From: Alkalimonas sp.
GTDB taxonomy: Bacteria; Pseudomonadota; Gammaproteobacteria; Enterobacterales; Alteromonadaceae
Reading direction: 5' to 3'
Assembly (NCBI RefSeq): GCF_020831925.1
Contig: NZ_JAFIFQ010000014.1
Span: forward strand, 1-62,558
DNA: 62,558 nt
Below, in pieces: positions 17,740 to 26,769 of the stretch. Positions within the stretch are counted from its first letter, which is position 1, and each line of letters begins with the position of its first letter. The notes under the pieces were generated by a model. It made no database searches. It was not told the origin of the DNA and saw nothing but the letters and a program-made list of their open reading frames with translations. The position numbers and the translations under genes are program-made.

Positions 17740-19389
17740 TTAAGGGCTCCGTACCAGGCGCACATAAGCACGGCTGTCTGCCCGTTTGGGTAATGAGTTA
17801 TCGTTGCCATCATCCATGCTAATCACCCAGGCGGCATGGGCACCACCACCTTCGGCACTGCTTTGACGAGTCCAGTAATAACGGTGTGATAAAACCGTTG
17901 GAGCCGGCTCATGCCGGAACAGCGCTGGGTCCAGAACTTCTTTCTGGCCAAAATCTACCAGGCTATTTAACTCTGTCACCGTCGGTAAGCGCCAATTTGC
18001 TCCTCCACAGTACAAACTGGCATTCACCGCGGCCACATAGGTTGCAGTGCCGCAATCGCTATTACTGGGGCAACCACTCTGAGCGGGAGCAGCTTGCCCG
18101 GCATTACCACCGTTGCCATCAGCCGCACTGGTCCAACTGTAATAATTGCTGGCTGAGCGCAGTGATGCCGTTGACACGCTTGCGGCCACAGGTTCTTTCA
18201 GCTCCCAAATTAAGCCTGTGACGTTATCACGCAGACAGACGAAATCGGTCGCATCACGCGGTAACTCATCACCAAATGCATCCAGCTTGCTAAAATCAAA
18301 GCCAGCCCGGCCGATACCTATTTTGTTCAGAAAAGGAGCGACTGAATCGCGACCAAAGTCTGCATCCTGCCGAGGATAGGCCTGATCGTCACAGGGAATT
18401 ACTGCCAGTTGATCGTAGCAACGACTTTGCCCGGTATCCACTTGATAGTGCAGCGCCGATGGATGCACAGTTAATCGTAACTCGGCCGAGGCACTGGCAC
18501 CACTGCTATCTTGTACCTGCAACTGAAAACGCAACTCTGGCTGCAACCGGCTATCCGGCACAATGAAATCTGTCTTACAGGCCATGGCATCGGTTAAGGA
18601 AGCACTATTACCAGCAACTTGGCTCCAGCTACAATTGACGCTACTACGCAGAGAAGCAGAATGACTACCATCCAACCAATGCCGCTTAAACTCCATCACC
18701 GTTTGATCCGGCCCCGGATCGGCAAAGATTCCCGCCGTGTTGCCTTGAACCCACACCTCAATGTCTGCCTGATCACTCAAGCCAGCAGCATTTTGCACGG
18801 TGAGTTCGAACAGGAAGCGGCTATCGGTGGCCAGCAAGGGTGCTTTTAGCTGCAACTGTTGCTGAAACAAATTCATCCCATCCAACCAGTAGATATCACC
18901 TGCAAGTTGTTGCCAGGAAAAGGAAAGGCTTTGCCCTTCCGGATCGAAAGAAGCACTTCCATCAAGCAACACCAGCTCTCCGGTAGTCGCCAGTTGCTCG
19001 GTAGTCAGCGAGCTTTGGATTAAAGCAACCGGCTGTGACACCCTAGGTAGAACCTGCACTTGCAGTCGGTCCGTTAGCAAACGGCCATCCAGTAAACGGT
19101 AACGGACTTCAAAGATAAAGAGGGCTTGAGTGATCTCCTCTGGCAACACCAAGGAGACCTCAGCCCCCGCATGAGGAAAACCAATGAGAGCGGGGCCGCT
19201 CAGCTGATGCCAGCTGAACTCACCGCCAGAAGGATCACCGCGGGCAGTAAGCGTTAATACAGCACCTGTATGTAGGGTTTGATCCGGGCCAGCATTCACA
19301 CTGGCCAAGCTTTCAGCTTCAGACCCCTTACCACCACAGGCAGTCAGCAACAGTAAACTTATCAGCAGTATCCAACGAATGTTTTTCAT
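17740..19389 (-). CDS. Lipoprotein with three PKD/Ig-like repeats and a DUF1566 (Lcl) domain
   Basis: A 549-residue lipoprotein with signal peptide and lipobox LTAC (Cys about 18). Three Ig/PKD-like repeats follow at about 30-115 (NAGPDQTLHTG), 120-215 (LDGSASFDPEGQSLSFSWQQ) and 220-315 (ADPGPDQTVMEF). A DUF1566 domain spans about 320-547: FVCLRDNVTGLIWELK, YYSWTSA, CGGANWRLPTVTEL, YYWTRQSS, AWVISMDDG and YVRLVRSP. The pattern is a surface- or periplasm-anchored stalk with a lectin-fold tip. It heads a two-gene operon with the smaller DUF1566 protein. Its start codon sits inside the 3' arm of a long inverted repeat. Confidence 0.82.
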   Translation of the reverse strand: MKNIRWILLISLLLLTACGGKGSEAESLASVNAGPDQTLHTGAVLTLTARGDPSGGEFSWHQLSGPALIGFPHAGAEVSLVLPEEITQALFIFEVRYRLLDGRLLTDRLQVQVLPRVSQPVALIQSSLTTEQLATTGELVLLDGSASFDPEGQSLSFSWQQLAGDIYWLDGMNLFQQQLQLKAPLLATDSRFLFELTVQNAAGLSDQADIEVWVQGNTAGIFADPGPDQTVMEFKRHWLDGSHSASLRSSVNCSWSQVAGNSASLTDAMACKTDFIVPDSRLQPELRFQLQVQDSSGASASAELRLTVHPSALHYQVDTGQSRCYDQLAVIPCDDQAYPRQDADFGRDSVAPFLNKIGIGRAGFDFSKLDAFGDELPRDATDFVCLRDNVTGLIWELKEPVAASVSTASLRSASNYYSWTSAADGNGGNAGQAAPAQSGCPSNSDCGTATYVAAVNASLYCGGANWRLPTVTELNSLVDFGQKEVLDPALFRHEPAPTVLSHRYYWTRQSSAEGGGAHAAWVISMDDGNDNSLPKRADSRAYVRLVRSP

Positions 19390-19465
19390 GCTATTTCTGT
19401 CATTCCGGTATAAACGACTTGGGCAACCATGACGTGCAGCCGTTCTTCTGACAGAAAATATAGCA
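19389..19465 (-). promoter_or_regulatory. Long inverted repeat in the leader of the DUF1566 lipoprotein gene
   Basis: On the minus strand TGCTATATTTTCTGTCA (19465-19449) can pair with TGACAGAAATAGCA (19402-19389), giving a 14-bp stem with a 3-base bulge and a 46-base loop. The 3' arm covers the region where a ribosome would bind and includes the first base of the start codon. This could be a translational switch or an operator pair. Confidence 0.4.
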
Positions 19466-19502
19466 AGCTTCAGGCCAATCGGCTCAATGCGAAAGAAAGG
19501 AA

Positions 19503-21179
19503 TTACAGCGGCTCAATTTCTGGTTTGCCACCTACGATGTGTACTCTTGATGGCCCATACTCTCGCCGGCTACGAACCACTTCTTTATCAAACTGCACTT
19601 CAACAGCAGAGAAAAGTTCGTTACGGGCAACCACCTCGGCCTTGCTTAAAAACTCTTTACGTTGCTCTTCCAACTGGCGGATATCGGCAATGAGCTCTGT
19701 GGCTGTACGGCGATATTCTTCAAACTCAGTCGCCAGCTCTTTCAGTCTTGCCTCGATAGCCGGGCTCCCCTCGAGCTTCTTAAACTGATCAATTTTCTCC
19801 TTGATTGCGGCCATATCTGTTTTAAGGCCAGTCACACTGGCACGCAACACTTCTTGCTTTTCCACGATAGGATCAATCAAACGATTCAGGCGAATAAGGA
19901 TGGAGCTGATGGACAATGCCCCCAAACTGCCGGCATAAATCCCTTGATCCAGATAAAAACTACCGCCGATAATTTTACCGGTCGGTTTTTCCTCAGGACC
20001 GGCAAATACTGTATGTGCTTCAACCGCACTATGCACCAGCTGCTTGTTGACATACAAATTACCTCCGCAGCTAAAGCGCGCATACTGCGCCATATTGCAT
20101 TGCACATCGCCTTTAGCTTTCACCACTGTGCTGTAGTCACTCTCTGCATCTGGATTGGAGATTTGATGCCCAATCACAGCGCCCTGAATGGTAACATCGC
20201 CACCCGCTTCAAGTAAGGTTCCTTCCATGATGCCTTTGACAAAAATAGTACCACCCGCGATGACTTTCATGCCTTCACGAACATCACCATTTACCACCAC
20301 AGAGCCTTTAAAGATAATGTGGCCTGTACTGTTATCAACTTCCTTAACGCTAAAGACTTCATCCACAGTGGCACCGGACTCAATCACACGAGGCAAGCCA
20401 TCACGCGTGGCTTTTAGCAGATCAGGATCTTCGGCCGATAAGCCAACCCCTTCCCCCAAATTCCACTCCACGGTCAGCCCCGGCATGGCAGGCATCGGCT
20501 CACCAGTAACTGTCATACCTTCTTTACCGCTCGTAGGCGGATGGCGGCGCATTAGAGGCTCGCCCGGAGCAATCGAAGGGATCACGCCAAAATCACGCAA
20601 ATCAGCTTTTTTATCATCCGGGTTAATGACAGGCCGGTTACGACGACTCTCCATCGCAGGAATCAAGGGCTCAAATCGAGAGTTCTCACCTTGGGTCACA
20701 GCACGACCCTGGGCAATAGTATGCTTTAATTTCGCACCAGCTTCGGCTTTACTGGCCTGACTTACCAGATGAATAATGTTATTTTTGATAAAGCCAAACA
20801 CAATCCCTTCTTTTTGTGCTTCTTTTACCAGTGCATTCGCTGAAATAGGTTCTCCACCAAAAGCCGCAGTAATGTGCGCACTTGCCGACATCTTATCTTC
20901 GGCAATGCTAAAACTAAGTTCTGCCGGAATCTTTTCAGCCACTAGATAAGTCAGCTCTTTACTGGCAGCAGCTTGCAATTTCTCTTTAACTTTCTGCTGC
21001 TCTTGTTCGTAATGCGCCAACAGGTTTTTAATCTGCTCTGGTACCAACTTACAACGACCAAAACCAGCCTGTTGCAACTGCTGTTGCAACAACTCTTTCG
21101 TTAGGGATGATGCTGTAACAGCAACCACCGCATGTACTTGCAGTTCTTTTTCTTTAAAACTGATAACAGGATCACTCAC
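19503..21179 (-). CDS. FapA / DUF342 family protein
   Basis: A 558-residue cytoplasmic protein. The central part (about residues 100-400) is the FapA beta-helix region: HPPTSGKEGMTVTGE, RDGLPRVIESGATVDEVF, GHIIFKGSVVVNGDVREG, GGTIFVKGIMEG, AGGDVTIQGAVIG. It is followed by a coiled coil (about 430-510; LKTDMAAIKEKIDQFKKLE). In Vibrio, FapA binds enzyme IIA-Glc and affects polar flagellum assembly; no flagellar assembly genes are adjacent here, so that role is only a suggestion. It ends 114 bases upstream of the DUF1566 lipoprotein start, on the same strand. Confidence 0.85.
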   Translation of the reverse strand: MSDPVISFKEKELQVHAVVAVTASSLTKELLQQQLQQAGFGRCKLVPEQIKNLLAHYEQEQQKVKEKLQAAASKELTYLVAEKIPAELSFSIAEDKMSASAHITAAFGGEPISANALVKEAQKEGIVFGFIKNNIIHLVSQASKAEAGAKLKHTIAQGRAVTQGENSRFEPLIPAMESRRNRPVINPDDKKADLRDFGVIPSIAPGEPLMRRHPPTSGKEGMTVTGEPMPAMPGLTVEWNLGEGVGLSAEDPDLLKATRDGLPRVIESGATVDEVFSVKEVDNSTGHIIFKGSVVVNGDVREGMKVIAGGTIFVKGIMEGTLLEAGGDVTIQGAVIGHQISNPDAESDYSTVVKAKGDVQCNMAQYARFSCGGNLYVNKQLVHSAVEAHTVFAGPEEKPTGKIIGGSFYLDQGIYAGSLGALSISSILIRLNRLIDPIVEKQEVLRASVTGLKTDMAAIKEKIDQFKKLEGSPAIEARLKELATEFEEYRRTATELIADIRQLEEQRKEFLSKAEVVARNELFSAVEVQFDKEVVRSRREYGPSRVHIVGGKPEIEPL

Positions 21180-21278
21180 AGGACTATGACACCATGCAAG
21201 ACTTAATACTGCTAATGAAACAAAAAATCAGCGGAAAGGCAAGCCCTGTACCTGTTAAAGCCAGGGCAAAAGCGGAAA

Positions 21279-21614
21279 TCAGATGTAATTATCCTGATGC
21301 ACTCGAATAAACAGGTTGGTATTGGCTTTGCTATAGTCGATTTTGTATTCTTTGTTATTCAGTGCCTGAACAAACAATAAGGTCTTACACTCACCAAACA
21401 CTTCGGTGCTGGAAATATCAACAAGTTCCAGATAGCGCTCTTTGGCTTCTGCCCGGTTGGCAGGAACAGCTTCCGTAAAAGGTTTGACGCCATGACGGGT
21501 TACGATCAACGGTGGATCTTCATCATCATTGACAATCACCAAATCCACTTTTTTTAACTTATGAATAATGGTATTTCGACCACTTACCAAGAATGCTTTT
21601 TCGTAATTATTCAT
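21279..21614 (-). CDS. Uncharacterised small protein
   Basis: A 111-residue soluble protein that I do not recognise. It has no signal peptide or membrane segment and looks like a small alpha/beta domain (HKLKKVDLVIVNDDEDPPLIVTRHG at the start, LLFVQALNNKEYKIDY near the end). Its composition matches its neighbours. It sits between a FapA gene and a DUF2982-like gene on the same strand, each about 70-100 bases away. It is probably real because of its intact length and context, but no function can be given. Confidence 0.6.
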   Translation of the reverse strand: MNNYEKAFLVSGRNTIIHKLKKVDLVIVNDDEDPPLIVTRHGVKPFTEAVPANRAEAKERYLELVDISSTEVFGECKTLLFVQALNNKEYKIDYSKANTNLFIRVHQDNYI

Positions 21615-21682
21615 GCATAGCCACCTGACTTCTCAGTACTAATTTAGTTTCATTATGATACAGCCACACTCAACTGTCTAGC

Positions 21683-22369
21683 TTAAGACTCGGCACTAAG
21701 ACGCTGCATTCGCATCCAATTCACTTCACGACAAAACTGCTCTGCAGGCACATCAACGCAGTTTACCGGAATAAACAATTCAAAACCGCAAAACAGCCCG
21801 AGTTTCTGCATTCGATTGGCAAACATGGCCAGCACCCCATCGTATTGTCTTTGCGGCGTCGAAAATCGGTCTTTCTCAGCTAACCATTCAGTAGCGCATT
21901 GCCCTTGAGGACACTTCTCTTTTAAAACAGCAAACCAAAGCGCACGTTGTTCCATCATCAATTTAATGGCTAGCCGCAGTGGCAAGTGTTGCAAAAAAGC
22001 GTGCATGTCAGTCACTTTAAAAGCAATGTAGTTGACCTCATGCTCCATATCTGGCTGCGGGCTGCAATGAGAAAATGCCTGCCATGGCAACATCCAGCTG
22101 CCTCTTTTATGGTGGTAACGAACACCATCCTCATCACAGACGATACCGTGCAATGGCTCAGCCAACTTTGCCCAACCTGCGTAGATGCCAACGGAAGCTG
22201 CAATAAAGCAAATAGCCAGCATAGGGTTGGCCTGATCGACAAAGAGCCAGGAATAAAGCACCAGCAGCACAAAGAGTGCAGCACTGATCAGCATTGTTTT
22301 AGCACCACCTTCATTACCACTGGCTTTGTATGCTTTTACACTGACCGTTGTATCTTCCTGTTGCGACAT
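21683..22369 (-). CDS. Membrane protein, probably DUF2982
   Basis: A 228-residue protein with two adjacent membrane helices near the N-terminus (about residues 23-60; MLISAALFVLLVLYSWLF and a second ending in GIYAGW), then a cytoplasmic domain containing GIVCDEDGVRYHHKRGSW, MLPWQAFSHC and RLAIKLMMEQRALWF. This layout matches my memory of DUF2982, a family limited to Alteromonadales and Vibrionales; the family name is not certain. The domain resembles membrane-anchored PH-like modules, which is speculation. It is divergent from the RND efflux operon. Confidence 0.6.
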   Translation of the reverse strand: MSQQEDTTVSVKAYKASGNEGGAKTMLISAALFVLLVLYSWLFVDQANPMLAICFIAASVGIYAGWAKLAEPLHGIVCDEDGVRYHHKRGSWMLPWQAFSHCSPQPDMEHEVNYIAFKVTDMHAFLQHLPLRLAIKLMMEQRALWFAVLKEKCPQGQCATEWLAEKDRFSTPQRQYDGVLAMFANRMQKLGLFCGFELFIPVNCVDVPAEQFCREVNWMRMQRLSAES

Positions 22370-22443
22370 CGTGGTTCTTCCTTACTTTACATCCACCGAC
22401 AACTATACTGTATTTGCTTTGGGCATGCTATTTCGCTTTCGTC

Positions 22444-22541
22444 CGTATCAGAATGGGTTTTATACGACCAATACCGTATGCACTGCGACAATACGAAATC
22501 CAAGGGGCACTAATTTACATACAATAGCCATGCACTCGTAT
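22444..22541. promoter_or_regulatory. Cluster of CGTAT/ATACG half-sites upstream of the RND operon
   Basis: The pentamer occurs five times in 98 bases: CGTAT at 22444, ATACG at 22462, CGTAT at 22475, ATACG at 22491 and CGTAT at 22537. Two of them form the inverted repeat ATACG-N8-CGTAT (22462-22479). About 0.2 occurrences are expected by chance in this length. The place, just upstream of efflux genes, suits a dimeric repressor, but no regulator gene is adjacent. Confidence 0.4.
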
Positions 22542-22563
22542 TTATCTTAGCTCTGGAGTTATT

Positions 22564-23616
22564 GTGGCCAAAAAACATTCCGCTATTGTCCTTTTCTTGC
22601 TGGCAGCTTTGCTGTTGTTTGCGGGGTACTTGTTTTATCAGACACAGCAAGAACCTAACGGACAGCGCCCACCGGCCCGCGCAGTTGCCGTGAAAACCAC
22701 TGAGGCAGCAATACAACCTTTAGCCAGACAAGTGAATGCTCTGGGAACCGGGCTTGCCAATAACTCGGTGCAACTGATCGCATCCAGCAGCGAGTATCTG
22801 ACTTATCTCAACGTGATTGAAGGCCGAAGCGTGCAACGTGGCGATGTGATAGCCCGGTTGAATGATGTAGAGCAACGTGCCAGGGTTGCCGAGCTGCAAG
22901 CGCAATTGACCGAACAACAACGCCAGTTGGAGCGTTTAAAGAACCTGGCTGCGACACAAGCCACAGCCCAGTCGATGCTGGATGAGCAGCAAACCAGGGT
23001 GAATACGACGCTGGCACAACTGGAAAGTGCTGAGTCACGCTTACGGCAAATGACCATCCGCGCACCTTTTGATGGCATTTTGGGCCTGCGCTCTGTAAGC
23101 CAGGGGGCTTATGTTAACAGCGGCAGCGTGATTACCACCCTGGATGATATTTCTGTGCTTCGGGTCGAGTTTAATGTGCCAGAACGTTTCATTGCAGAGC
23201 TGGCTGTCGGCATGCCAGTAACCATTGGCAATGTCGCTTATCGGAATGTGGATTTTAATGGTGAAATCAAAGCGATTGATCCCCGTATCGACCCGGTGAC
23301 CCGCTCAGTTCGGGTACATGGTGTGGTGGATAACCAAGACTTGCGTCTTCGTCCTGGTATGTTGCTGGATGTTCGGGTAACACTGACCAACCAGGATGTG
23401 CTCATGGTGCCCGAGAATGCCCTGGTACCACTGCAAAACCGACAGTATGTCTACAAAGTAGGTACCGACAACAAGGTCACTCAAATTCAGGTGCAGATTG
23501 GTGAACGTATACCTGGCTGGGTTGAAATTGTCGATGGTTTGTCTGAAGGCGACGAAATCATCATCGAGGGCGTACAGAAAGTACGTACTGGCGTCACTAT
23601 TAGTCGGGTGGAGTAA
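22564..23616 (+). CDS. RND efflux periplasmic adaptor (membrane fusion protein)
   Basis: A 350-residue HlyD/AcrA-type adaptor anchored by one N-terminal helix (IVLFLLAALLLFAGYLF), not a lipobox. It shows the standard order: lipoyl half, coiled-coil hairpin (VAELQAQLTEQQRQLERLKN), second lipoyl half with IRAPFDGILGLRSVSQGAYV, and a beta-barrel with IDPRIDPVTRSVRV. It starts with GTG at 22564, six bases after GGAG. It links the inner-membrane pump at 23620 to an outer-membrane channel, presumably a TolC encoded elsewhere. The pump gene follows by 3 bases. Confidence 0.9.
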   Translation: MAKKHSAIVLFLLAALLLFAGYLFYQTQQEPNGQRPPARAVAVKTTEAAIQPLARQVNALGTGLANNSVQLIASSSEYLTYLNVIEGRSVQRGDVIARLNDVEQRARVAELQAQLTEQQRQLERLKNLAATQATAQSMLDEQQTRVNTTLAQLESAESRLRQMTIRAPFDGILGLRSVSQGAYVNSGSVITTLDDISVLRVEFNVPERFIAELAVGMPVTIGNVAYRNVDFNGEIKAIDPRIDPVTRSVRVHGVVDNQDLRLRPGMLLDVRVTLTNQDVLMVPENALVPLQNRQYVYKVGTDNKVTQIQVQIGERIPGWVEIVDGLSEGDEIIIEGVQKVRTGVTISRVE

Positions 23617-23619
23617 CCT

Positions 23620-26600
23620 ATGCTGTTATCAGACTTATCGGTGAAGCGCCCGGTCTTTGCTACCGTCGTCAACTTGCTACTCCTTACCTTTGGCATCGTC
23701 TGCTTTACCATGTTGCCGCTGCGTGAGTATCCGAGTATCGACCGGCCTGTGGTTAGTATTAGTACCGTCTACCCTGGCGCCTCGGCAGAAATTGTCGAGT
23801 CACGCATTACTCAATTACTGGAAGATCGAATCAGTGGCGTGGAAGGCATCAAAAGCATCAACTCTACCAGCCGCAATGGTCGGTCGAATATTACCATTGA
23901 GTTCAACATCAGCCGGGACATTGATGCCGCTTCCAATGATGTGCGCGAGCGGGTATCCAGAGCGCTGAACAATCTGCCGGATCAAGCCTTTCCACCTGAG
24001 GTATTCAAAGCAAGCGACGATGATGATGTCGTAGTCTGGTTTGTGCTGAACAGCACCAACATGACTTCACTTGAACTGACCGACTATGCCGATCGCCACA
24101 TTGTGGAGCGATTCTCGGTGGTGGACGGTGTGGCTAATTTACGCCTTGGAGGCTCCAGACGCTATGCCATGCGTATTTGGCTGGATCAGGAGGCCATGGC
24201 ATCGCGCCAGGTTACCATTCAGGATATCGAGAATGTCCTGCGCAGTGAGAACGTAGAATTGCCGGCTGGTAACATCAAATCCATTGACCGCGACTTTACT
24301 GTGCGGGTGGCCCGGACTTTTTTAACTCAACAGGATTTTAGAAATCTGGTGATCAAACGCGGTGCCAACAACTATCTGGTTCGACTTGGCGAAGTAGCTC
24401 ATGTGGTGCTGTCTTCTGAAGATGAAGAGAGTGAGTTCCGTAGTGATGGCCGCAATGTGCTTGGTATAGGTATTGTAAAACAATCCACCGCCAACACCCT
24501 GGAAGTGGTGCGCAATGCCCGCGCCGAGATGGAACGGATCAAACAAAACCTGCCACCTGGCACCACCATAGAGCCAGGTTATGATTCCTCGTTGTTTATT
24601 TCCGAGTCAATCAAAGAAGTGTACCGCACCCTGGCCATCGCCATGAGCATGGTGGTGCTGGTGATTTACCTCTTCCTTGGTAATGTTCGCGCAACCTTTA
24701 TTCCTGCCATTACGGTGCCGGTGGCATTGATTTCTGCAGTGACGGTACTTTATGCGCTGGGCTTTTCCATCAACCTGTTGACCTTACTGGCGATGGTGCT
24801 GGCCATCGGCTTGGTGGTGGATGACTCCATCGTGGTGCTGGAAAATATTTACCGCCGGATTGAGCAAGGTGAGCCCCCCTTATTAGCCGCCTACCGCGGT
24901 GCCCGTGAGGTTGGCTTTGCTGTTATTGCTACGACCCTGGTGCTGATTTCAGTCTTTGTACCTCTGGTCTTTATGGAAGGACAAATTGGCCGCTTATTTA
25001 CCGAGTTTGCACTGGCGGTCGCGGCTGCAGTGGCATTTTCGAGCATTGTGGCTCTGACGTTGTCTCCGATGTTATGCAGTAAAATCCTGAGTCACCGCAA
25101 GCGTGAAAGCAAGCTCGGCAACTGGCTGCATATCGGCTTTCAGAAGCTGGAGTCCGGTTATACCAATCAGCTCAAGGTGGTTACCCAAAGTCGTTGGCCG
25201 GTAATCGCCCTGGTGGTAATTTGCATGATCTCCAGTTTAATGCTGTTGCGTTTACTGCCATCCGAGTTGGCTCCTTCTGAAGACAGAGGTACCTTTTTTG
25301 TCAGCATGAATGGTGCCGAAGGTGCCAGTTACAGCAGCAACAGTCGCAACATGAGCCTGGTTGAAGATGTGCTGCTGCCTTACTACGAAAGGGGTGAATT
25401 CAACCGTTTGCTGATCCGTGTGCCTGGCTGGGGCAATAACGGTGGTATCGCCATTGTTGGTTCTGAGAACTGGCACAATGACCATCGCCGTACCGAGGAG
25501 TTAATGAATGAAGTGCGGATGAAGCTCAATGAGTTGCCGGATATCCGTGCCTTTACCTTTATGCGCAGTGGTCTTGGTGGCGGCGGCGGTGGCGGCCGGC
25601 CCATTCAGTTTGTGTTGCAAGGCAATACCTACGAGGATCTGGCGCGCTGGCGCGACATTGTGCTGGAAAAAGCAGCCGAAAACCCGAACCTATTGATGCT
25701 GGATCACGATTACCGTGAAACCGTGCCGCAGGTGCTGGTAGATATCGATGTAGAGCGGGCGGCAGATCTAGGTGTCTCCATTGGGGCTATCGGTCGCTCA
25801 CTGGAAGCCATGCTGGGCGGACGCCGGGTGACCACCTTCCTGGATCGGGGCCGTGAATACGATGTGCTGCTGGAAGGTTGGGACGATGACTTCCGCTCGC
25901 CATCGACTATCAGCAATGTGTACATTCGATCCAGTACATCCAATCAGTTGATCCCTCTGGATAACCTGGTGACCTTGCGCGAAGAGGCAACGGCATCCAG
26001 TTTAAATCGCTACAACCGGATGCGCGCTATTACCATTAGTGGCAACATGGCGCCTGGTTACAGCTTGGGTGAAGCACTCGCCTACCTGGAAAACATTGTG
26101 CGCACCGAGATTGACGACTATGTCAGCATCGATTACAAAGGGGAGTCTCAGCTGTACCAGGAAAGTGGTGATGCCACCTTACTGGTCTTCTTACTGGCTT
26201 TGCTTATCACCTATCTGGTGCTGGCGGCGCAGTTTGAAAGCTTTATTCACCCGCTGGTGATCATGATCACGGTGCCTCTCGGTTTGGTAGGTGCTTTAGC
26301 TGGCCTCTACTTCTCTGGCATGACGCTGAACATCTACAGCCAAATAGGCCTGGTCATGTTGATTGGCCTGGTGGCGAAAAACGGCATTTTAATTGTCGAG
26401 TTCGCCAACCAGTTGCGGGATGCGGGTGTGGCGTTTGAAGAGTCGGTGCGGCGGGCTGCTGTGCAGCGTCTGCGCCCCATCACCATGACCGCCTTTACTA
26501 CCGCCATGAGCAGCCTGCCACTGATTCTGGCTTCAGGGCCAGGCTCTGAAAGCCGGATGGTGATTGGTACCGTCATCTTCTCTGGGGTGGCGCTGGCGAC

Positions 26601-26724
26601 ACTACTGACGCTCTATGTGGTCCCTGTGATGTACATTGCGCTGGCTCGCAATACCGGCTCGCCAAAACGACTGGCCAGAGAACTGGCTGCACTGGAAGCC
26701 GAAGCCGGGCCAGAAAAACGCTAA
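23620..26724 (+). CDS. RND multidrug efflux permease (HAE-1 type)
   Basis: A 1034-residue proton-driven pump with the duplicated RND layout: TM1 near residue 15, a first periplasmic loop, TM2-6 (about 335-475), TM7 near 525, a second loop, and TM8-12 (about 855-1010). The TM4 proton-relay acids are in GLVVDDSIVVLENI and the TM10 Lys in GLVAKNGILIVEFANQLRDAG, marking a drug (HAE) and not a metal pump. A glycine run (GLGGGGGGG) lies at about 650-658 in the second periplasmic loop. The substrate is unknown. No outer-membrane factor is encoded in the operon. A hairpin terminator follows. Confidence 0.92.
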   Translation: MLLSDLSVKRPVFATVVNLLLLTFGIVCFTMLPLREYPSIDRPVVSISTVYPGASAEIVESRITQLLEDRISGVEGIKSINSTSRNGRSNITIEFNISRDIDAASNDVRERVSRALNNLPDQAFPPEVFKASDDDDVVVWFVLNSTNMTSLELTDYADRHIVERFSVVDGVANLRLGGSRRYAMRIWLDQEAMASRQVTIQDIENVLRSENVELPAGNIKSIDRDFTVRVARTFLTQQDFRNLVIKRGANNYLVRLGEVAHVVLSSEDEESEFRSDGRNVLGIGIVKQSTANTLEVVRNARAEMERIKQNLPPGTTIEPGYDSSLFISESIKEVYRTLAIAMSMVVLVIYLFLGNVRATFIPAITVPVALISAVTVLYALGFSINLLTLLAMVLAIGLVVDDSIVVLENIYRRIEQGEPPLLAAYRGAREVGFAVIATTLVLISVFVPLVFMEGQIGRLFTEFALAVAAAVAFSSIVALTLSPMLCSKILSHRKRESKLGNWLHIGFQKLESGYTNQLKVVTQSRWPVIALVVICMISSLMLLRLLPSELAPSEDRGTFFVSMNGAEGASYSSNSRNMSLVEDVLLPYYERGEFNRLLIRVPGWGNNGGIAIVGSENWHNDHRRTEELMNEVRMKLNELPDIRAFTFMRSGLGGGGGGGRPIQFVLQGNTYEDLARWRDIVLEKAAENPNLLMLDHDYRETVPQVLVDIDVERAADLGVSIGAIGRSLEAMLGGRRVTTFLDRGREYDVLLEGWDDDFRSPSTISNVYIRSSTSNQLIPLDNLVTLREEATASSLNRYNRMRAITISGNMAPGYSLGEALAYLENIVRTEIDDYVSIDYKGESQLYQESGDATLLVFLLALLITYLVLAAQFESFIHPLVIMITVPLGLVGALAGLYFSGMTLNIYSQIGLVMLIGLVAKNGILIVEFANQLRDAGVAFEESVRRAAVQRLRPITMTAFTTAMSSLPLILASGPGSESRMVIGTVIFSGVALATLLTLYVVPVMYIALARNTGSPKRLARELAALEAEAGPEKR

Positions 26725-26738
26725 ACGAAAAAACCAAC

Positions 26739-26764
26739 AACGGGCCGGTAATGCGGCCCGTTTT
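26739..26764 (+). terminator. Terminator of the RND operon
   Basis: AACGGGCCG and CGGCCCGTT arms around a 6-base loop, followed by TTTT. It lies 14 bases after the pump stop and immediately before the next gene's start. Confidence 0.85.
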
Positions 26765-26769
26765 CGCGT

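Noticed and set aside
15600-19389. Possible diversity-generating retroelement, because FGE and DUF1566 domains are frequent variable proteins
   Set aside because: No reverse transcriptase, no template/variable repeat pair and no A-to-N signature was seen anywhere in the window.
19662-20760. Long plus-strand open frames opposite the FapA gene
   Set aside because: They are antisense to a well-supported coding gene, lack ribosome-binding sites and do not resemble proteins.
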